This document shows, piece after piece, positions 1 through 8,672 of a stretch of 64,000 bases of DNA. Numbering within the stretch: the first letter of the stretch is position 1; every line of letters starts with the position of its first letter. The notes below the pieces were generated by a model. That model saw nothing but the letters and a program-made list of their open reading frames with translations. It had not been told where the DNA came from and searched no databases. The stretch comes from Cytophagales bacterium. GTDB lineage: Bacteria > Bacteroidota > Bacteroidia > Cytophagales > Cyclobacteriaceae. The stretch is taken from positions 1 through 64,000 of the forward strand of contig JADBYK010000053.1 of assembly GCA_020403045.1 (NCBI GenBank), written 5' to 3'. The position numbers were made by a program, and so were the translations under genes.

Positions 1-13
1 GGTGATTTTCATT

Positions 14-136
14 GTCAGGTCAGACGATAAATGTCTGACTCTGACCGCAAGCGTCACGAGGTTTAACCTTGACATCCGCCTCAGGCGGATCGTCAACCCC
101 CTGGGCAAACTATGCATTCCTAATGCATAGTTTGGG
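14..136. repeat. Palindrome-rich composite repeat (element A)
   Basis: Four inverted repeats lie in a row. The first is 14-25 with 33-45 (GTCAG/TCAGAC against GTCTGA/CTGAC). The second is AGGTT-T-AACCT at 59-69 with outer GTC/GAC. The third is TTGAC-A-TCCGCC (69-80) with GGCGGA-TC-GTCAA (84-96). The fourth is a perfect 12-bp stem, CAAACTATGCAT (106-117), loop TCCTA, ATGCATAGTTTG (123-134). The fourth has the same loop and geometry as a hairpin at 221-249 of the 21-kb region (21221-21249), with compensatory arm changes. Pairings are seen directly; whether it acts as DNA or RNA is unknown. Confidence 0.6.
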
Positions 137-251
137 TTCAACAGTTACGTTTCCTTATTCCTTCCCAAGTCCTGGCAACTACCGCATTTGGATTCAGATG
201 AAACGCAACGGTAAAATTTTCAATAGTGCCTTTGATACTGTGGTAGAGTAG
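45..251 (+). pseudogene. C-terminal fragment of a secreted protein, truncated
   Basis: The reading frame ending at the TAG at 249-251 is open only from about 45, since TGA codons lie at 36 and 42 in frame. The readable end contains TVTFPYSFPSPGNYRIWIQ and MKRNGKIFNSAFDTVVE. In my recollection this resembles the C-terminal beta-sandwich end of Bacteroidota secreted or copper-related proteins ('FPYxFPxPGNYRIWVQ'). The N-terminal part cannot be found in another frame up to the window edge. The frame runs through hairpin element A, so either the repeat broke the gene or a short gene starts at the TTG at 69. Without sequence to the left, a true partial gene cannot be excluded. Confidence 0.4.
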
Positions 252-289
252 CCAACCGATTCAATTATTTTGCGGACGGAGTGAAATCA

Positions 290-336
290 GTTTCCGGTTC
301 CCTGTTACAAGTTACTTGCAAATGGGAACTGGAAAC
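290..336. terminator. Hairpin between two convergent genes
   Basis: GTTTCCGGTTCCC (290-302) pairs with GGGAACTGGAAAC (324-336) over 13 positions with one G-T wobble. It lies between the + strand fragment ending at 251 and the - strand peptidase ending at 347. There is no long T tract, so it may be an interspersed intergenic repeat rather than a classic terminator. Confidence 0.4.
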
Positions 337-346
337 CAGAAACAAA

Positions 347-1648
347 CTATTTTCCATTCGAGTAATCCACTACCAAATTGCAAAGTGTATTCACACCAAG
401 TGTGAGACCGCTGTCGTCAATAATAAATTGAGGAGTGTGATGAGGGCCTGCTTTTTTAGGGTCGGTTCCTTTTGGCATTCCGCCTAAAAACAAAAATAAG
501 CCGGGTACTTTTTCGGCAAAGTAAGAGAAGTCTTCGCTTCCGGTTTGAGCCGGAACAAGTTTTACATTTTCCTTGCCTGCAGATTTTTGCACGGATGGGA
601 GCATCCGGTTGGTCAACGCTACATCATTGACAGTTACCGGGTAGCGAATACTGTACGGAAGTTCCACAACGGCAGTCGCTCCTGCTGCTTGCGCAGTATG
701 CGTGGCAATTTCATTGATGCGCTGGATTACCATTTTTTCATCTTCTGCACTGAGTGTTCGAACCGTTCCCAACATTTCCACTTTTTCGGAAATGATATTG
801 CTGCGATTTCCACCGTGAATAGCGCCAATTGTTACCACTGCGGGATTCTCTGTAACATTTACATTTCTACTCACAATAGTTTGAAGGCTTGTGATGATTT
901 GCGCAGACACAAGAACAGGGTCTACGGATGCCCACGGCTGTGCCCCATGCGAGGGCTTGCCGTTTACTGTAATTTTCAGATCGTTCACCGAAGCCATAGT
1001 ACCGCCCGGGCGGTAGTTAATGGTGCCAACTTCATCTTCCGAACTGATGTGAAGCCCGAAGATAACATCTACTTTAGGGTTCTCCATCACACCTTCTTTT
1101 ACCATTAGTGCAGCTCCGCCTTCTTCTCCTTTGGGCGCGCCTTCTTCAGCGGGTTGAAAGATGAATTTGACCGAGCCCTTAAGATCTTTTTTCATGGAAG
1201 CAAGTATTTCTGCCGCGCCCATCAACATGGCCACGTGTGTATCATGTCCGCAGGCATGCATCACGCCTACTTGCTGACCGTTGTATTCGGTAGTCACTTT
1301 AGAAGCAAAGGGTAAATCATTTTTTTCATAAACAGGCAGGGCATCCATATCAGCACGAAGCGCAACCACAGGGCCTGGTAATCCTCCCTTTAACAAGCCC
1401 ACCACACCTGTTTTTCCAACACCTGTTTTTACTTCAATACCTAGCGATTGCAAGTGCTTTGCAATCAACTCTGCCGTCCGGAATTCTCGATTGCCCAATT
1501 CAGGATGCTCATGGATATCTCTGCGCCATGCAATTACTTTCTTTTCAATTTCTGTTGCTTTTGCCTTAATAGTTTGGCGGGCTTTATCAGATTGTCCATA
1601 CGTGGAAATGGAACACAAGAATAGAAGTAAGAGTAACGTGATTTTCAT
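347..1648 (-). CDS. M20-family amidohydrolase/peptidase, exported
   Basis: This 433-aa protein has a signal peptide (hydrophobic residues 3-15, ending near YGQ). The rest is a full-length M20D metallo-amidohydrolase of the IAA-amino acid hydrolase/HipO type. Visible motifs are ALRADMDALPV, the metal-binding MHACGHDTHVAMLMGAA, FQPAEEG with the catalytic glutamate, and the late metal ligand region TGSEDFSYFAEKVPG. The family hydrolyses amide bonds of N-acyl amino acids; the substrate here cannot be read from sequence. It ends convergently against the fragment on the left and is followed on its 5' side by about 115 bp with no gene. The start at the ATG of MKITLLLLL fits the signal peptide. Confidence 0.88.
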   Translation of the reverse strand: MKITLLLLLFLCSISTYGQSDKARQTIKAKATEIEKKVIAWRRDIHEHPELGNREFRTAELIAKHLQSLGIEVKTGVGKTGVVGLLKGGLPGPVVALRADMDALPVYEKNDLPFASKVTTEYNGQQVGVMHACGHDTHVAMLMGAAEILASMKKDLKGSVKFIFQPAEEGAPKGEEGGAALMVKEGVMENPKVDVIFGLHISSEDEVGTINYRPGGTMASVNDLKITVNGKPSHGAQPWASVDPVLVSAQIITSLQTIVSRNVNVTENPAVVTIGAIHGGNRSNIISEKVEMLGTVRTLSAEDEKMVIQRINEIATHTAQAAGATAVVELPYSIRYPVTVNDVALTNRMLPSVQKSAGKENVKLVPAQTGSEDFSYFAEKVPGLFLFLGGMPKGTDPKKAGPHHTPQFIIDDSGLTLGVNTLCNLVVDYSNGK

Positions 1649-1764
1649 TTTTTAATATTGTAAGGTGAGTTGAATGTTTGATTGGCAATATAGAAGGATT
1701 TTGATTCGCAATTGACCAACAAGAGGAGGAGTGGTATAAAAACAGGGAACAGAATGATTTTAGA

Positions 1765-2379
1765 TTATACCATTTTATCGATCAACCACCCTGTCAAACT
1801 CAAGCGCTCCCTTGTAGCCGGCAAGACTTCATGCTCCAAGAGATCACTTCGAAAACATACTAATCTTCCTGCTACGGGAAGAATATCTTTGGATTCATGG
1901 CCAATGAACATTCGCAATTGACCCCCATCGGCCTGTTTCCAATCTTTATTTAAGTAGCAGATTACTGACAACTTACGATGATCATCTTTTTTGAACTGGT
2001 CGAGGTGACGTTTGTAAAAACTGCCAATGGGATAGATCGTTTGATGCACCTCGCAGTCCTTTAAACTTAGAAAGAGACTTTGGTTGACAAAGGCTATCAC
2101 CTGCTTAAGTCTATCAAGGTAAGTTAGTAATGGAGGCTCGGCATTGTTCGGATCGATCCACTGAATATAGTCACCCCGAATTGCTTCGTTGATTTGTTTA
2201 TCCTGATTTTTGCCAATACCGGCCTTTTTAAATTGCAACAACCCGTTCTTGAAACCCTGCAGCGCAAGAACCGAGTCAATTTCTTCGTTTGATAGAAAAT
2301 CATCAATCACGGCAAAGCCATTTTCAGCAATTTGGTCAGCGAGTTTATTTAATTGGGAAGTTAGTTCATTATTCACCAT
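1765..2379 (-). CDS. 2-oxoglutarate/Fe(II)-dependent oxygenase, prolyl 4-hydroxylase type
   Basis: This 204-aa protein carries the iron-binding HxD motif in YKRHLDQF and the distal histidine in LLEHEVLPATRERLSLTGW. The arginine after the distal histidine is the usual 2-oxoglutarate ligand. NGFAVIDDFLS near residues 20-30 is the typical N-terminal start of the SM-20/P4H fold. The family hydroxylates protein or small-molecule substrates; the target is unknown. It is divergent from the lipoprotein gene at 2414, with only 34 bp between the start codons, so the two promoters must overlap. Confidence 0.85.
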   Translation of the reverse strand: MVNNELTSQLNKLADQIAENGFAVIDDFLSNEEIDSVLALQGFKNGLLQFKKAGIGKNQDKQINEAIRGDYIQWIDPNNAEPPLLTYLDRLKQVIAFVNQSLFLSLKDCEVHQTIYPIGSFYKRHLDQFKKDDHRKLSVICYLNKDWKQADGGQLRMFIGHESKDILPVAGRLVCFRSDLLEHEVLPATRERLSLTGWLIDKMV

Positions 2380-2399
2380 GTAAATTTAACAGCATGCTT

Positions 2400-2407
2400 T
2401 AACTTTG
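2400..2407 (+). promoter_or_regulatory. Bacteroidota -7 box TAACTTTG
   Basis: This is an exact match to TAnnTTTG. The ATG of the lipoprotein gene starts only 6 nt after it, so the transcript would be leaderless or nearly so. No good TTG -33 element is visible at 18-20 nt. Confidence 0.45.
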
Positions 2408-2413
2408 GGCGAT

Positions 2414-2875
2414 ATGCGAATAAACAATAGTACATTTTTCGGATGTTTTTTCTTGGCTTTTTTGGGTTGGTCCTGTGTGCCGAAAGAGCAAGTGGTCTTT
2501 AGGTCAGTTAATAACCTAACGCTCGATGTCGGCCTTGGCGGAAATCCGGTATTAAAAGGGGACGCGATTTTCTTCAACCCAAATAAGGTAAAGGCTACGC
2601 TTAAGGAAATTAAAGTCGAGGTGTTGGTTGACGGGAAAAAGGCAGCCTTGGTAGATCAACAAATGGAATTGCTCGTTCCGGGAAATTCCGATTTTACAGT
2701 GCCCATTGAAGCAAAACTTGACATCAAAGAATTCGGATTAATCGATGCAGTCATCGGTTTTTTTGGCGGCAAATCCTACCAGATTCAAATGATTGGCTAT
2801 TTACGTGTTAAGGCACGTGGGGTAACCATAAAAGTACCAGTCAAATACAATCAAGAAGTGAGGTTGAACAAATAG
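2414..2875 (+). CDS. LEA type 2 family lipoprotein
   Basis: This 153-aa protein starts with MRINNSTFFGCFFLAFLGWSC; the cysteine of GWSC is a likely lipidation site. The remainder has the alternating pattern of the LEA14/WHy domain (LTLDVGLGGNPVLKGDAIFFNPN, then KEIKVEVLVDGKKAALVDQ, and IEAKLDIKEFGL). The NPN turn and the DGK loop are typical. Such proteins are Ig-like beta-sandwiches in the periplasm or outer membrane, of unknown role. ATG at 2414 is chosen over the TTG at 2405 because it gives a clean lipoprotein signal. The kinase gene follows after 21 bp, so co-transcription is likely. Confidence 0.75.
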   Translation: MRINNSTFFGCFFLAFLGWSCVPKEQVVFRSVNNLTLDVGLGGNPVLKGDAIFFNPNKVKATLKEIKVEVLVDGKKAALVDQQMELLVPGNSDFTVPIEAKLDIKEFGLIDAVIGFFGGKSYQIQMIGYLRVKARGVTIKVPVKYNQEVRLNK

Positions 2876-2896
2876 TAGATACTATAGTCACTGGAA

Positions 2897-3757
2897 ATGA
2901 TAAATTCTGGCCTAGTTGTAATCATTGGATTTTTGATAATGGCAATTTGTTGGCTTCTTTTTGCTGCATTTAAGCTGAGGCAAAAAAACGAAATTATTTT
3001 AAGGCAAAACAAGGAGATAGAAGCCCAATTCAGTCTTTTGGAGCAGCGGAAAAATGAGTTGGACGAACTCTTCCATCAAAATAAACAAATCATTAGCGTT
3101 GTTTCTCACGACCTGAAAGGTCCATTCAATCGAATATTTGCGTTGGTGCATCTGATGAGTCTTTCGTCAGAGAACTTTTCGCCTGATCAAAAAGAATACC
3201 TCAACAGAATCCATCATGTAGTTGCAGATGGGTTGGGAATGATTCGAAATCTTCTTGATAACAGGAGGCTGGAGGAAAAAGGAATAGACTTTTTCAACGA
3301 GAAACTGAACCTGGTTACGTTACTTGGTGCTCTTGTAAAAAACTACCAGATGCTTGCTGAAAAAAAAGGAATCCGGTTTCACTTTAATGCTCCTGCTACT
3401 GCTATTCTTTTCGCTGATAAATTGTATCTCACGCGTGTGTTTGAAAATCTACTTTCCAACGCACTTAAATTTACCGAACCTGGGCGACAGGTTTTCGTAG
3501 ATATAATAGACCAAGGTGAAAGCATACATGCGGCCATTCGCGATGAAGGGCCAGGAATCAGTGCAGAGGATCAATTGAAATTGTACAATAAGCTCCAGCG
3601 GCTTACGGCTCGACCGACTGGCGGAGAAAGTTCTACCGGACTTGGTTTATGGATCGTGAAAACAATTCTAGACAAGATGGAAGGAACCATCGAGTGCAAA
3701 AGCAGTCACCTGGGAACCACTTTTATTGTGAAACTAAAAAAGAAATTAGTTAGTTAA
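2897..3757 (+). CDS. Membrane-anchored sensor histidine kinase
   Basis: This 286-aa protein has one N-terminal membrane helix (about residues 5-25) and a coiled coil (about 28-62). A HisKA domain follows, with the phosphate-accepting His71 in ISVVSHDLKGPF. The HATPase domain has the N box ENLLSNALKF, G1 DEGPGIS and G2 STGLGLWIV. There is no recognisable sensor domain, so it probably senses membrane state or acts through a partner. Its last 8 bp overlap the 3' end of the response regulator on the opposite strand. It likely phosphorylates that regulator, although convergent order is unusual for a cognate pair. Confidence 0.85.
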   Translation: MINSGLVVIIGFLIMAICWLLFAAFKLRQKNEIILRQNKEIEAQFSLLEQRKNELDELFHQNKQIISVVSHDLKGPFNRIFALVHLMSLSSENFSPDQKEYLNRIHHVVADGLGMIRNLLDNRRLEEKGIDFFNEKLNLVTLLGALVKNYQMLAEKKGIRFHFNAPATAILFADKLYLTRVFENLLSNALKFTEPGRQVFVDIIDQGESIHAAIRDEGPGISAEDQLKLYNKLQRLTARPTGGESSTGLGLWIVKTILDKMEGTIECKSSHLGTTFIVKLKKKLVS

Positions 3758-4127
3758 AAAGGTAATCGTCATCCTTTCCTTCAAGAATAGATACCAATGA
3801 TTCAATGACATTTTCGTCTTTAATCACATAGTCCCTCACCCCTTTCTGAATAAAGCTGAGAACCATATTTCCGTCATCTATCGCACTTAACATGATCACT
3901 TTGTGGGCATCATTAATCTTGTCTTTGATGCTCTCGTAGAGTTCAATCCCAGTCATTCCGGGAAGCTTATAGTCGATCACAATGGCATCGGGGAAACTAT
4001 TTTTTATCGATTTCAGCGCATCTTCGGCCGACAAAAAATGGCTGATTTTATAGGCTTGATTTTGGGCAAGCGATTTTATGATGAATTCAGCGTAAATAGA
4101 GTCGTCTTCTACTAAATAAATATTCAT
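3750..4127 (-). CDS. Single-domain response regulator
   Basis: This 125-aa protein is a lone CheY-like receiver. It has the acidic pair VEDD (residues 6-9), phospho-acceptor Asp52 in IVIDYKLPGMTG, the conserved S/T in MLSAIDD and the lysine in YVIKDEN. No output domain follows, so it works by protein contact or in a phosphorelay. ATG at 4127 gives the usual MNIYLVEDD start; a GTG at 4133 would add two residues. It lies tail-to-tail with the histidine kinase, overlapping by 8 bp, which is the best hint of its partner. Confidence 0.85.
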   Translation of the reverse strand: MNIYLVEDDSIYAEFIIKSLAQNQAYKISHFLSAEDALKSIKNSFPDAIVIDYKLPGMTGIELYESIKDKINDAHKVIMLSAIDDGNMVLSFIQKGVRDYVIKDENVIESLVSILEGKDDDYLFN

Positions 4128-4249
4128 ACGCACCGTTTGGACACTGCAATATAGTAAGCTTCTTCTTTTTTAATAAGGGAATTATCAATCGGCCATAAAA
4201 AATAAAGCACGAGGAGCCCTAACCTGACTTCTTTTTTGCCGGTTTCAGA

Positions 4250-4640
4250 TCATTGTTGCTTTTCTTTTGTCCAATTCTTATTGGCATTCTTAGGGTACAC
4301 GACTTGATTTTCGTACCATTTGGTGCGCACAGCCAAACCGTAATTTATAGAGAGTTTGCCGTGAACTATGGTTCAGGCGTCCAGCTGGGTATCAGCTTTA
4401 TAACAGCTTGCCATGCCAAAAGTGCAAAAGAGGCCAAATTGGGCAATATATTGGCTTGTATTTGCCTCGACTGTTGATAATTTTTCTGCCGATACAAAAC
4501 CCCCAATTGCACCCATATATAAGTATGCATAATAGGCACTTCCTTTTTTGGCCTTTCAACCTTGAAATAGCAAACTGGATCAAACCCTCTCAGTGCCTTT
4601 TTTTTAGAAAACACAGGCGGCTTCTCAGACCTCAAAAAAA
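4250..4640 (-). pseudogene. Decayed YHS-domain protein gene
   Basis: Read on the minus strand, one frame gives KKALRGFDPVCYF followed by IMHTYIW, the start of a YHS domain. After a G run near 4500 the homology continues in another frame: FVSAEKLSTVEANTSQYIAQF, then FGLFCTFGMASCYKADTQLDA. An in-frame TGA follows where the family has Trp, then TIVHGKLSINYGLAVRTKW, and a final stop at 4250. So at least one frameshift and one nonsense change separate recognisable pieces. YHS proteins are small exported metal-associated proteins of poorly known function. The N-terminal signal is also degenerate. About 225 bp between here and the next gene show nothing else. Confidence 0.7.
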
Positions 4641-4865
4641 CATCCCAGAAAAGCTCTAATACTGCCGAAAAAAGTCATAGCATGCATTGCGGAAGATAAA
4701 AATATTTGGCCTTTCGACAATTCATTTTGCCACCTGTCAAAAAACAGACGATGTCCGTTGTACACCAAAAAACTAAAAAAAGCACAATAGGTCTGGTGAA
4801 CTCATTGGGCTAACTTACCGTTTTAAACCGCTGGGATTGATTCCAATCAAACCCAAAACGTGTTA

Positions 4866-6083
4866 ATGAGGTATTCTTTTTTAAGTCTCTTCTTTTTTGT
4901 GGTACTCAACTCACTCTTGCTTGCTCAGGAGCAAGACACGTTATTGGCAAAAAAGACAGATGTTGACGCCATTGATGTACTGAGCGGTATATTAAACACA
5001 AAGTGGGCATCTAAACATGGCTCATTGGATAAGAAATCGGGGCGTATTTATTTTTCAGGTGCACCATCTGTTGGCTATTCGCTTACGAGCGGAGCCTCAG
5101 CCATCTTTGTCGGAGATTTCGCTTTTTTTGCGAGCGAGTTAAGGGATCAAAAAATTTCGATTATTTATCTGGATGTTCTATACACGCAAAAAGAACAATT
5201 TGTATTTCGCATTCAGAATAACTTGTGGACCAAAAACAATCGATTCAATATCGTATCGGATTGGCGTTACTATTGGTACCCACAGAAGACCTACGGCTTA
5301 GGGAGCTCAACTGATTTGACGGGTTCGGTTGATCAAACGTATTCCTACATACGGCTGCATCAAACGGTGTTAAAAAATTTTCGTCCCAACTGGTATGCCG
5401 GTGCTGGAATTGCTTGGGATTATCATTATGATATTGTGCAAACAATCGAACCGACAAGAGTCAACCAAAATGTTCTTGACGAGATTAATGGGTACGGGGT
5501 AACCAAACAATCTAACTCAACCGGTCTGCTTTTCAATCTCCTTTTTGACAATCGGGTTAATTCAATTAATCCTCAGGGAGGTAAATTTATGAACGTGGTA
5601 TACCGCACAAATTTTACTTTTTTAGGAAGCGATGTACCCTGGCAAATGGCTTTGGCGGATCTGCGCAAGTACGTGCCCTTTCCGAAAAGGAGTGAAAACA
5701 TTCTGGCTTTTTGGAGTTACAACTGGTTTACGTTCGGAGGAAATGCCCCCTATCTGAATTTGCCTGCAACTGGTTGGGACGTTAGCAGCAACCTTGGAAG
5801 AGGCTACATTCAAGGACGCTTCAGAAGCAAAAGTCTAATTTACCTAGAGTCTGAATACCGGTTTAAAATATTGCGTAACGGTTTGCTTGGAGGTGTGATT
5901 TTTGGCAACGCGCAGGCAGTTAGTAATTGGCCTGCCAACAACTTTGACTCTATTGCTTTGGGCGCGGGAGCCGGCCTAAGAATCAAATTCAATAAATATT
6001 CTAGAGCCAATGTGTGTATCGACTATGGCTTTGGGCAAGGCGGATCGCAGGGAGTTTTTGTAAATCTCGGAGAAGTCTTCTGA
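4866..6083 (+). CDS. Omp85-type outer-membrane beta-barrel protein (surface antigen D15 domain)
   Basis: This 405-aa protein has a signal peptide (MRYSFLSLFFFVVLNSLLLAQ) and is otherwise a barrel without POTRA repeats. Repeated amphipathic aromatic strands are visible, for example RYYWYPQKTYGLGSS and the LESEYRFKI near the end, followed by AGAGLRIKFNKYSRANVCIDYGFG and a C-terminal F. It matches the D15/BamA-like barrels of about 400 aa common in Cytophagales. The role is unknown; such lone barrels may insert or export specific proteins. ATG at 4866 is preferred over GTG at 4860. It ends 1 bp from the convergent pdxJ. Confidence 0.75.
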   Translation: MRYSFLSLFFFVVLNSLLLAQEQDTLLAKKTDVDAIDVLSGILNTKWASKHGSLDKKSGRIYFSGAPSVGYSLTSGASAIFVGDFAFFASELRDQKISIIYLDVLYTQKEQFVFRIQNNLWTKNNRFNIVSDWRYYWYPQKTYGLGSSTDLTGSVDQTYSYIRLHQTVLKNFRPNWYAGAGIAWDYHYDIVQTIEPTRVNQNVLDEINGYGVTKQSNSTGLLFNLLFDNRVNSINPQGGKFMNVVYRTNFTFLGSDVPWQMALADLRKYVPFPKRSENILAFWSYNWFTFGGNAPYLNLPATGWDVSSNLGRGYIQGRFRSKSLIYLESEYRFKILRNGLLGGVIFGNAQAVSNWPANNFDSIALGAGAGLRIKFNKYSRANVCIDYGFGQGGSQGVFVNLGEVF

Positions 6084-6084
6084 C

Positions 6085-6798
6085 CTACTGAAGCTCTCGA
6101 AGATATAGCTGTATCGTATTTTCAAGCCCGAAATAAAGCGCATCGCAGACCAATGCATGACCAATTGACACCTCATCTAAATAGGGTATAGATTGTTTTA
6201 AATACGAAAGATTCTTTAGGTCTAAATCGTGCCCAGCATTTATTCCCAATCCTAGCTCGTGGGCGAGGTTTGCAGCAATGATATATGGCTTCACCACTTT
6301 CTCTCGGTTGATATGATAGCCAGCGGCATAGGGTTCTGTATAAAGTTCAATCCGGTCTGCACCTATTTTTTTAACTCCTTCGATCATTCTGGTATTGGCA
6401 TCAACAAAAACAGAAACACGCACACCACTTTTTTGAATTTCTTCAACCACTTCTTTTAGAAATGCTTGCTGCGAAAGCGTGTCCCAGCCGGCATTAGATG
6501 TGATGGCGTCAGGTTGATCAGGTACCAATGTGGCTTGAGTCGGTTTAGCTGTTCGAATGAGTTCCAAGTATCGTTCGTCTGGATATCCTTCGATATTGAA
6601 TTCGGTTTTGACTACATTCATTAGGTCAAGCACGTCTCGAAATCGAATATGTCGTTCATCGGGTCGTGGATGAACCGTGATTCCCTGCGCGCCAAAGCGT
6701 TCACAGTCCTTCGCCACTTGCACTACGTTTGGATTATTTCCGCCTCTTGCATTCCGTAGAGTCGCAATTTTATTAATGTTTACAGATAACCTTGTCAT
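6085..6798 (-). CDS. pdxJ: Pyridoxine 5'-phosphate synthase
   Basis: This 237-aa protein is full length for PdxJ, which condenses 1-deoxyxylulose 5-phosphate with 3-amino-2-oxopropyl phosphate to give pyridoxine 5'-phosphate. Diagnostic stretches are the N-terminal [17 protein letters not shown], the active-site [29 protein letters not shown] and the phosphate-binding region [15 protein letters not shown]. It is a cytosolic TIM-barrel. It faces yqeY head-to-head (about 100 bp between starts) and meets the barrel gene tail-to-tail. Confidence 0.96.
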   Translation of the reverse strand: MTRLSVNINKIATLRNARGGNNPNVVQVAKDCERFGAQGITVHPRPDERHIRFRDVLDLMNVVKTEFNIEGYPDERYLELIRTAKPTQATLVPDQPDAITSNAGWDTLSQQAFLKEVVEEIQKSGVRVSVFVDANTRMIEGVKKIGADRIELYTEPYAAGYHINREKVVKPYIIAANLAHELGLGINAGHDLDLKNLSYLKQSIPYLDEVSIGHALVCDALYFGLENTIQLYLRELQ

Positions 6799-6871
6799 AT
6801 CACTTCAAAGGTATTATATCTTTCAACGCCTGCGGGGAAATGACTTCTTTTTTCTTCGGCAATTCTTGATG

Positions 6872-6879
6872 TAACTTTG
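6872..6879 (+). promoter_or_regulatory. -7 box TAACTTTG upstream of yqeY
   Basis: This exactly matches TAnnTTTG, 18 nt before the ATG at 6898. No convincing TTG -33 element is found at the usual distance. Confidence 0.4.
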
Positions 6880-6897
6880 CCACCAAAACCAATTGGT

Positions 6898-7350
6898 ATG
6901 AGTTTAAAAACACAAATAGACAACGACATCAAAGCGGCCATGTTGGCAAAAAATAAAGACGAGCTTACGGCCCTTCGTAGCATTAAGTCAATGATTCTGC
7001 TTGCCGAAACGGAAAAGGGAGGAAGTGGTGATATCGCCAGTGATGTAGAAGGTAAGCTCCTCATGAAGGCTGCAAAGCAAAGGAAGGAATCGGCTGAAAT
7101 ATTTCAGAAAGAAGGCAGAGAAGACTTAGCCCAGAAAGAGTTACTCGAACTGAGTGTTATCAGCCGATATTTACCCAAACAACTATCTGAAACTGAGGTA
7201 GCGGAAGAGCTCAAAAAAATCATGGAGCAGGTGGGAGCTAAAAGCCCGCAGGATATGGGTAAAGTAATGGGCATCGCCACCAAGCAATTGGCTGGAAAAG
7301 CGGACGGCAAATTGATATCTGAGATTGTCAAAAAATTGCTTGTCTCTTGA
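6898..7350 (+). CDS. GatB/YqeY domain protein
   Basis: This 150-aa protein begins MSLKTQIDNDIKAAMLAKNKDELTALR, the normal start of the stand-alone YqeY family. A central ELSVISRYLPKQLSE and C-terminal MGKVMGIATKQLAGKADGKL match the tRNA-amidotransferase-associated helical domain. Lone YqeY proteins are thought to be linked to tRNA biology, but no activity is established. The ATG at 6898 is chosen because it matches the family start; upstream codons add a non-conserved leader. Its stop overlaps the TTG start of the CvpA gene (TTGA), so the two are probably translationally coupled. Confidence 0.9.
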   Translation: MSLKTQIDNDIKAAMLAKNKDELTALRSIKSMILLAETEKGGSGDIASDVEGKLLMKAAKQRKESAEIFQKEGREDLAQKELLELSVISRYLPKQLSETEVAEELKKIMEQVGAKSPQDMGKVMGIATKQLAGKADGKLISEIVKKLLVS

Positions 7351-7853
7351 CCAAAATTGATATCGCGCTCGGGCTTGTGCTGGCCTTAGGCGCTTTTCTT
7401 GGCTACAGAAGAGGATTTTTGATGGAGCTGTTTTTTTTGGTTGCCATTGTTTTGGGTATTTTCCTGGGGTTTAAACTCATGAGCGTTGGCATTGAATTTC
7501 TTCAGCACGAATTCAATGCCGACAAGAAATTTCTCCCCTATATTGCTTTTTCGGTTGTTTTCATCTTGGTATTAGTGCTGACTTTGTTCTTAGGCAGACG
7601 AATAAAGAACTCGCTCGATAACACTTTTTTGGGCAAAGTGGATGCTGTTGCCGGGGCATTACTAGGGTTGCTCAAATACATTTTTTGTTTAAGCGTAATT
7701 TTTTGGCTCGGTGATTCACTACATATTAGTATACCAGCGGACTGGACCAAAGGATCTTTTCTTTACCCTGCCACCAAAAATGCGGCTCAGCAGATGTCTT
7801 CGTATTTGAGCCAATTCATCCCTTTTTTCAAAGAAATTTTCAGGCAATTCTAA
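7347..7853 (+). CDS. CvpA family membrane protein
   Basis: This 168-aa protein has four hydrophobic segments (about residues 5-20, 24-44, 63-83 and 100-122). The family start is clear: KIDIALGLVLALGAFLGYRRGF. CvpA proteins are inner-membrane proteins named after colicin V production and linked to envelope function. The start is a TTG that overlaps the stop of yqeY. The C-terminus ends with an amphipathic SSYLSQFIPFFKEIF. Confidence 0.85.
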   Translation: MTKIDIALGLVLALGAFLGYRRGFLMELFFLVAIVLGIFLGFKLMSVGIEFLQHEFNADKKFLPYIAFSVVFILVLVLTLFLGRRIKNSLDNTFLGKVDAVAGALLGLLKYIFCLSVIFWLGDSLHISIPADWTKGSFLYPATKNAAQQMSSYLSQFIPFFKEIFRQF

Positions 7854-7895
7854 GGTTCGGGTTTTTTTTAGTTACTTTTCATCAAATAGACTGGT

Positions 7896-8654
7896 ATGCC
7901 GCTACAGGTAAAAGAGGAAAATGATTTTAAATATGTAGACGAGGGCACAGGGGAGGTGCTGATGCTATTGCATGGACTTTTTGGTGCGCTAAGTAATTGG
8001 GAGGCTGTAGTCAATCATTATTCAAAGCATTTTCGGGTGATTATTCCAATGCTTCCAATCTACGAAATGCCGATAAAGGAAGCGGGGCTAGAAGGTCTTC
8101 GTGAATTTACGGAGCGTTTTGTAGCGATGAAGAAGTTGGAAAAGATGATGATCATGGGCAATTCGCTCGGGGGGCATGTCGGGATACTCTACACGCTGAA
8201 GAACCCGGAGAAAGTCACCAAATTAGTGTTGACCGGCAGCTCTGGCCTTTTTGAAAATACGATGGGGGGTTCCTACCCCCGTAGAGGAAGTTACGAATAC
8301 ATCCGCGAGCGCGTGGCGTATACTTTTTATGATCCAAACGTTGCTTCAAAAGAGCTAGTAGACGAAGTGTTTGAGACAACCAAGAGTATTCCGAAATGTA
8401 TGCGCATCGTTGCCATCGCCAAATCGGCTCAACGGAATAATTTGGCGCTGGAATTACCGAAAATAAAAATTTCCACTCTCTTGGTTTGGGGGCTGAACGA
8501 CACTATCACCCCACCAATGGTTGGCTATGAATTTAATCGTTTGATTCCTCATTCTGAGTTGAAATTTATAGATAAATGTTGCCACGCTCCGATGATGGAG
8601 CACCCCGAAAAATTTAATCAGATGGTGGAGGACTTTTTAGTGAGAAAAAACTAG
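7896..8654 (+). CDS. Alpha/beta-fold hydrolase
   Basis: This 252-aa protein has the oxyanion motif LLHGLFG, the nucleophile elbow GNSLGGH (Ser in the centre), and a late acid and histidine in WGLNDTITPP and CCHAPMMEHPEKF. The core is a standard alpha/beta hydrolase with a short lid. The substrate is not predictable. It lacks a signal peptide and is probably cytosolic. It lies in a run of same-strand core genes, 19 bp ahead of the CBS-domain gene. Confidence 0.85.
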   Translation: MPLQVKEENDFKYVDEGTGEVLMLLHGLFGALSNWEAVVNHYSKHFRVIIPMLPIYEMPIKEAGLEGLREFTERFVAMKKLEKMMIMGNSLGGHVGILYTLKNPEKVTKLVLTGSSGLFENTMGGSYPRRGSYEYIRERVAYTFYDPNVASKELVDEVFETTKSIPKCMRIVAIAKSAQRNNLALELPKIKISTLLVWGLNDTITPPMVGYEFNRLIPHSELKFIDKCCHAPMMEHPEKFNQMVEDFLVRKN

Positions 8655-8672
8655 AATTTACAAAAGCGTCAA

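Noticed and set aside
545-1108. Long plus-strand frame opposite the M20 amidohydrolase.
   Set aside because: It has Cys/His-rich, non-conserved composition typical of an antisense shadow of the real gene.
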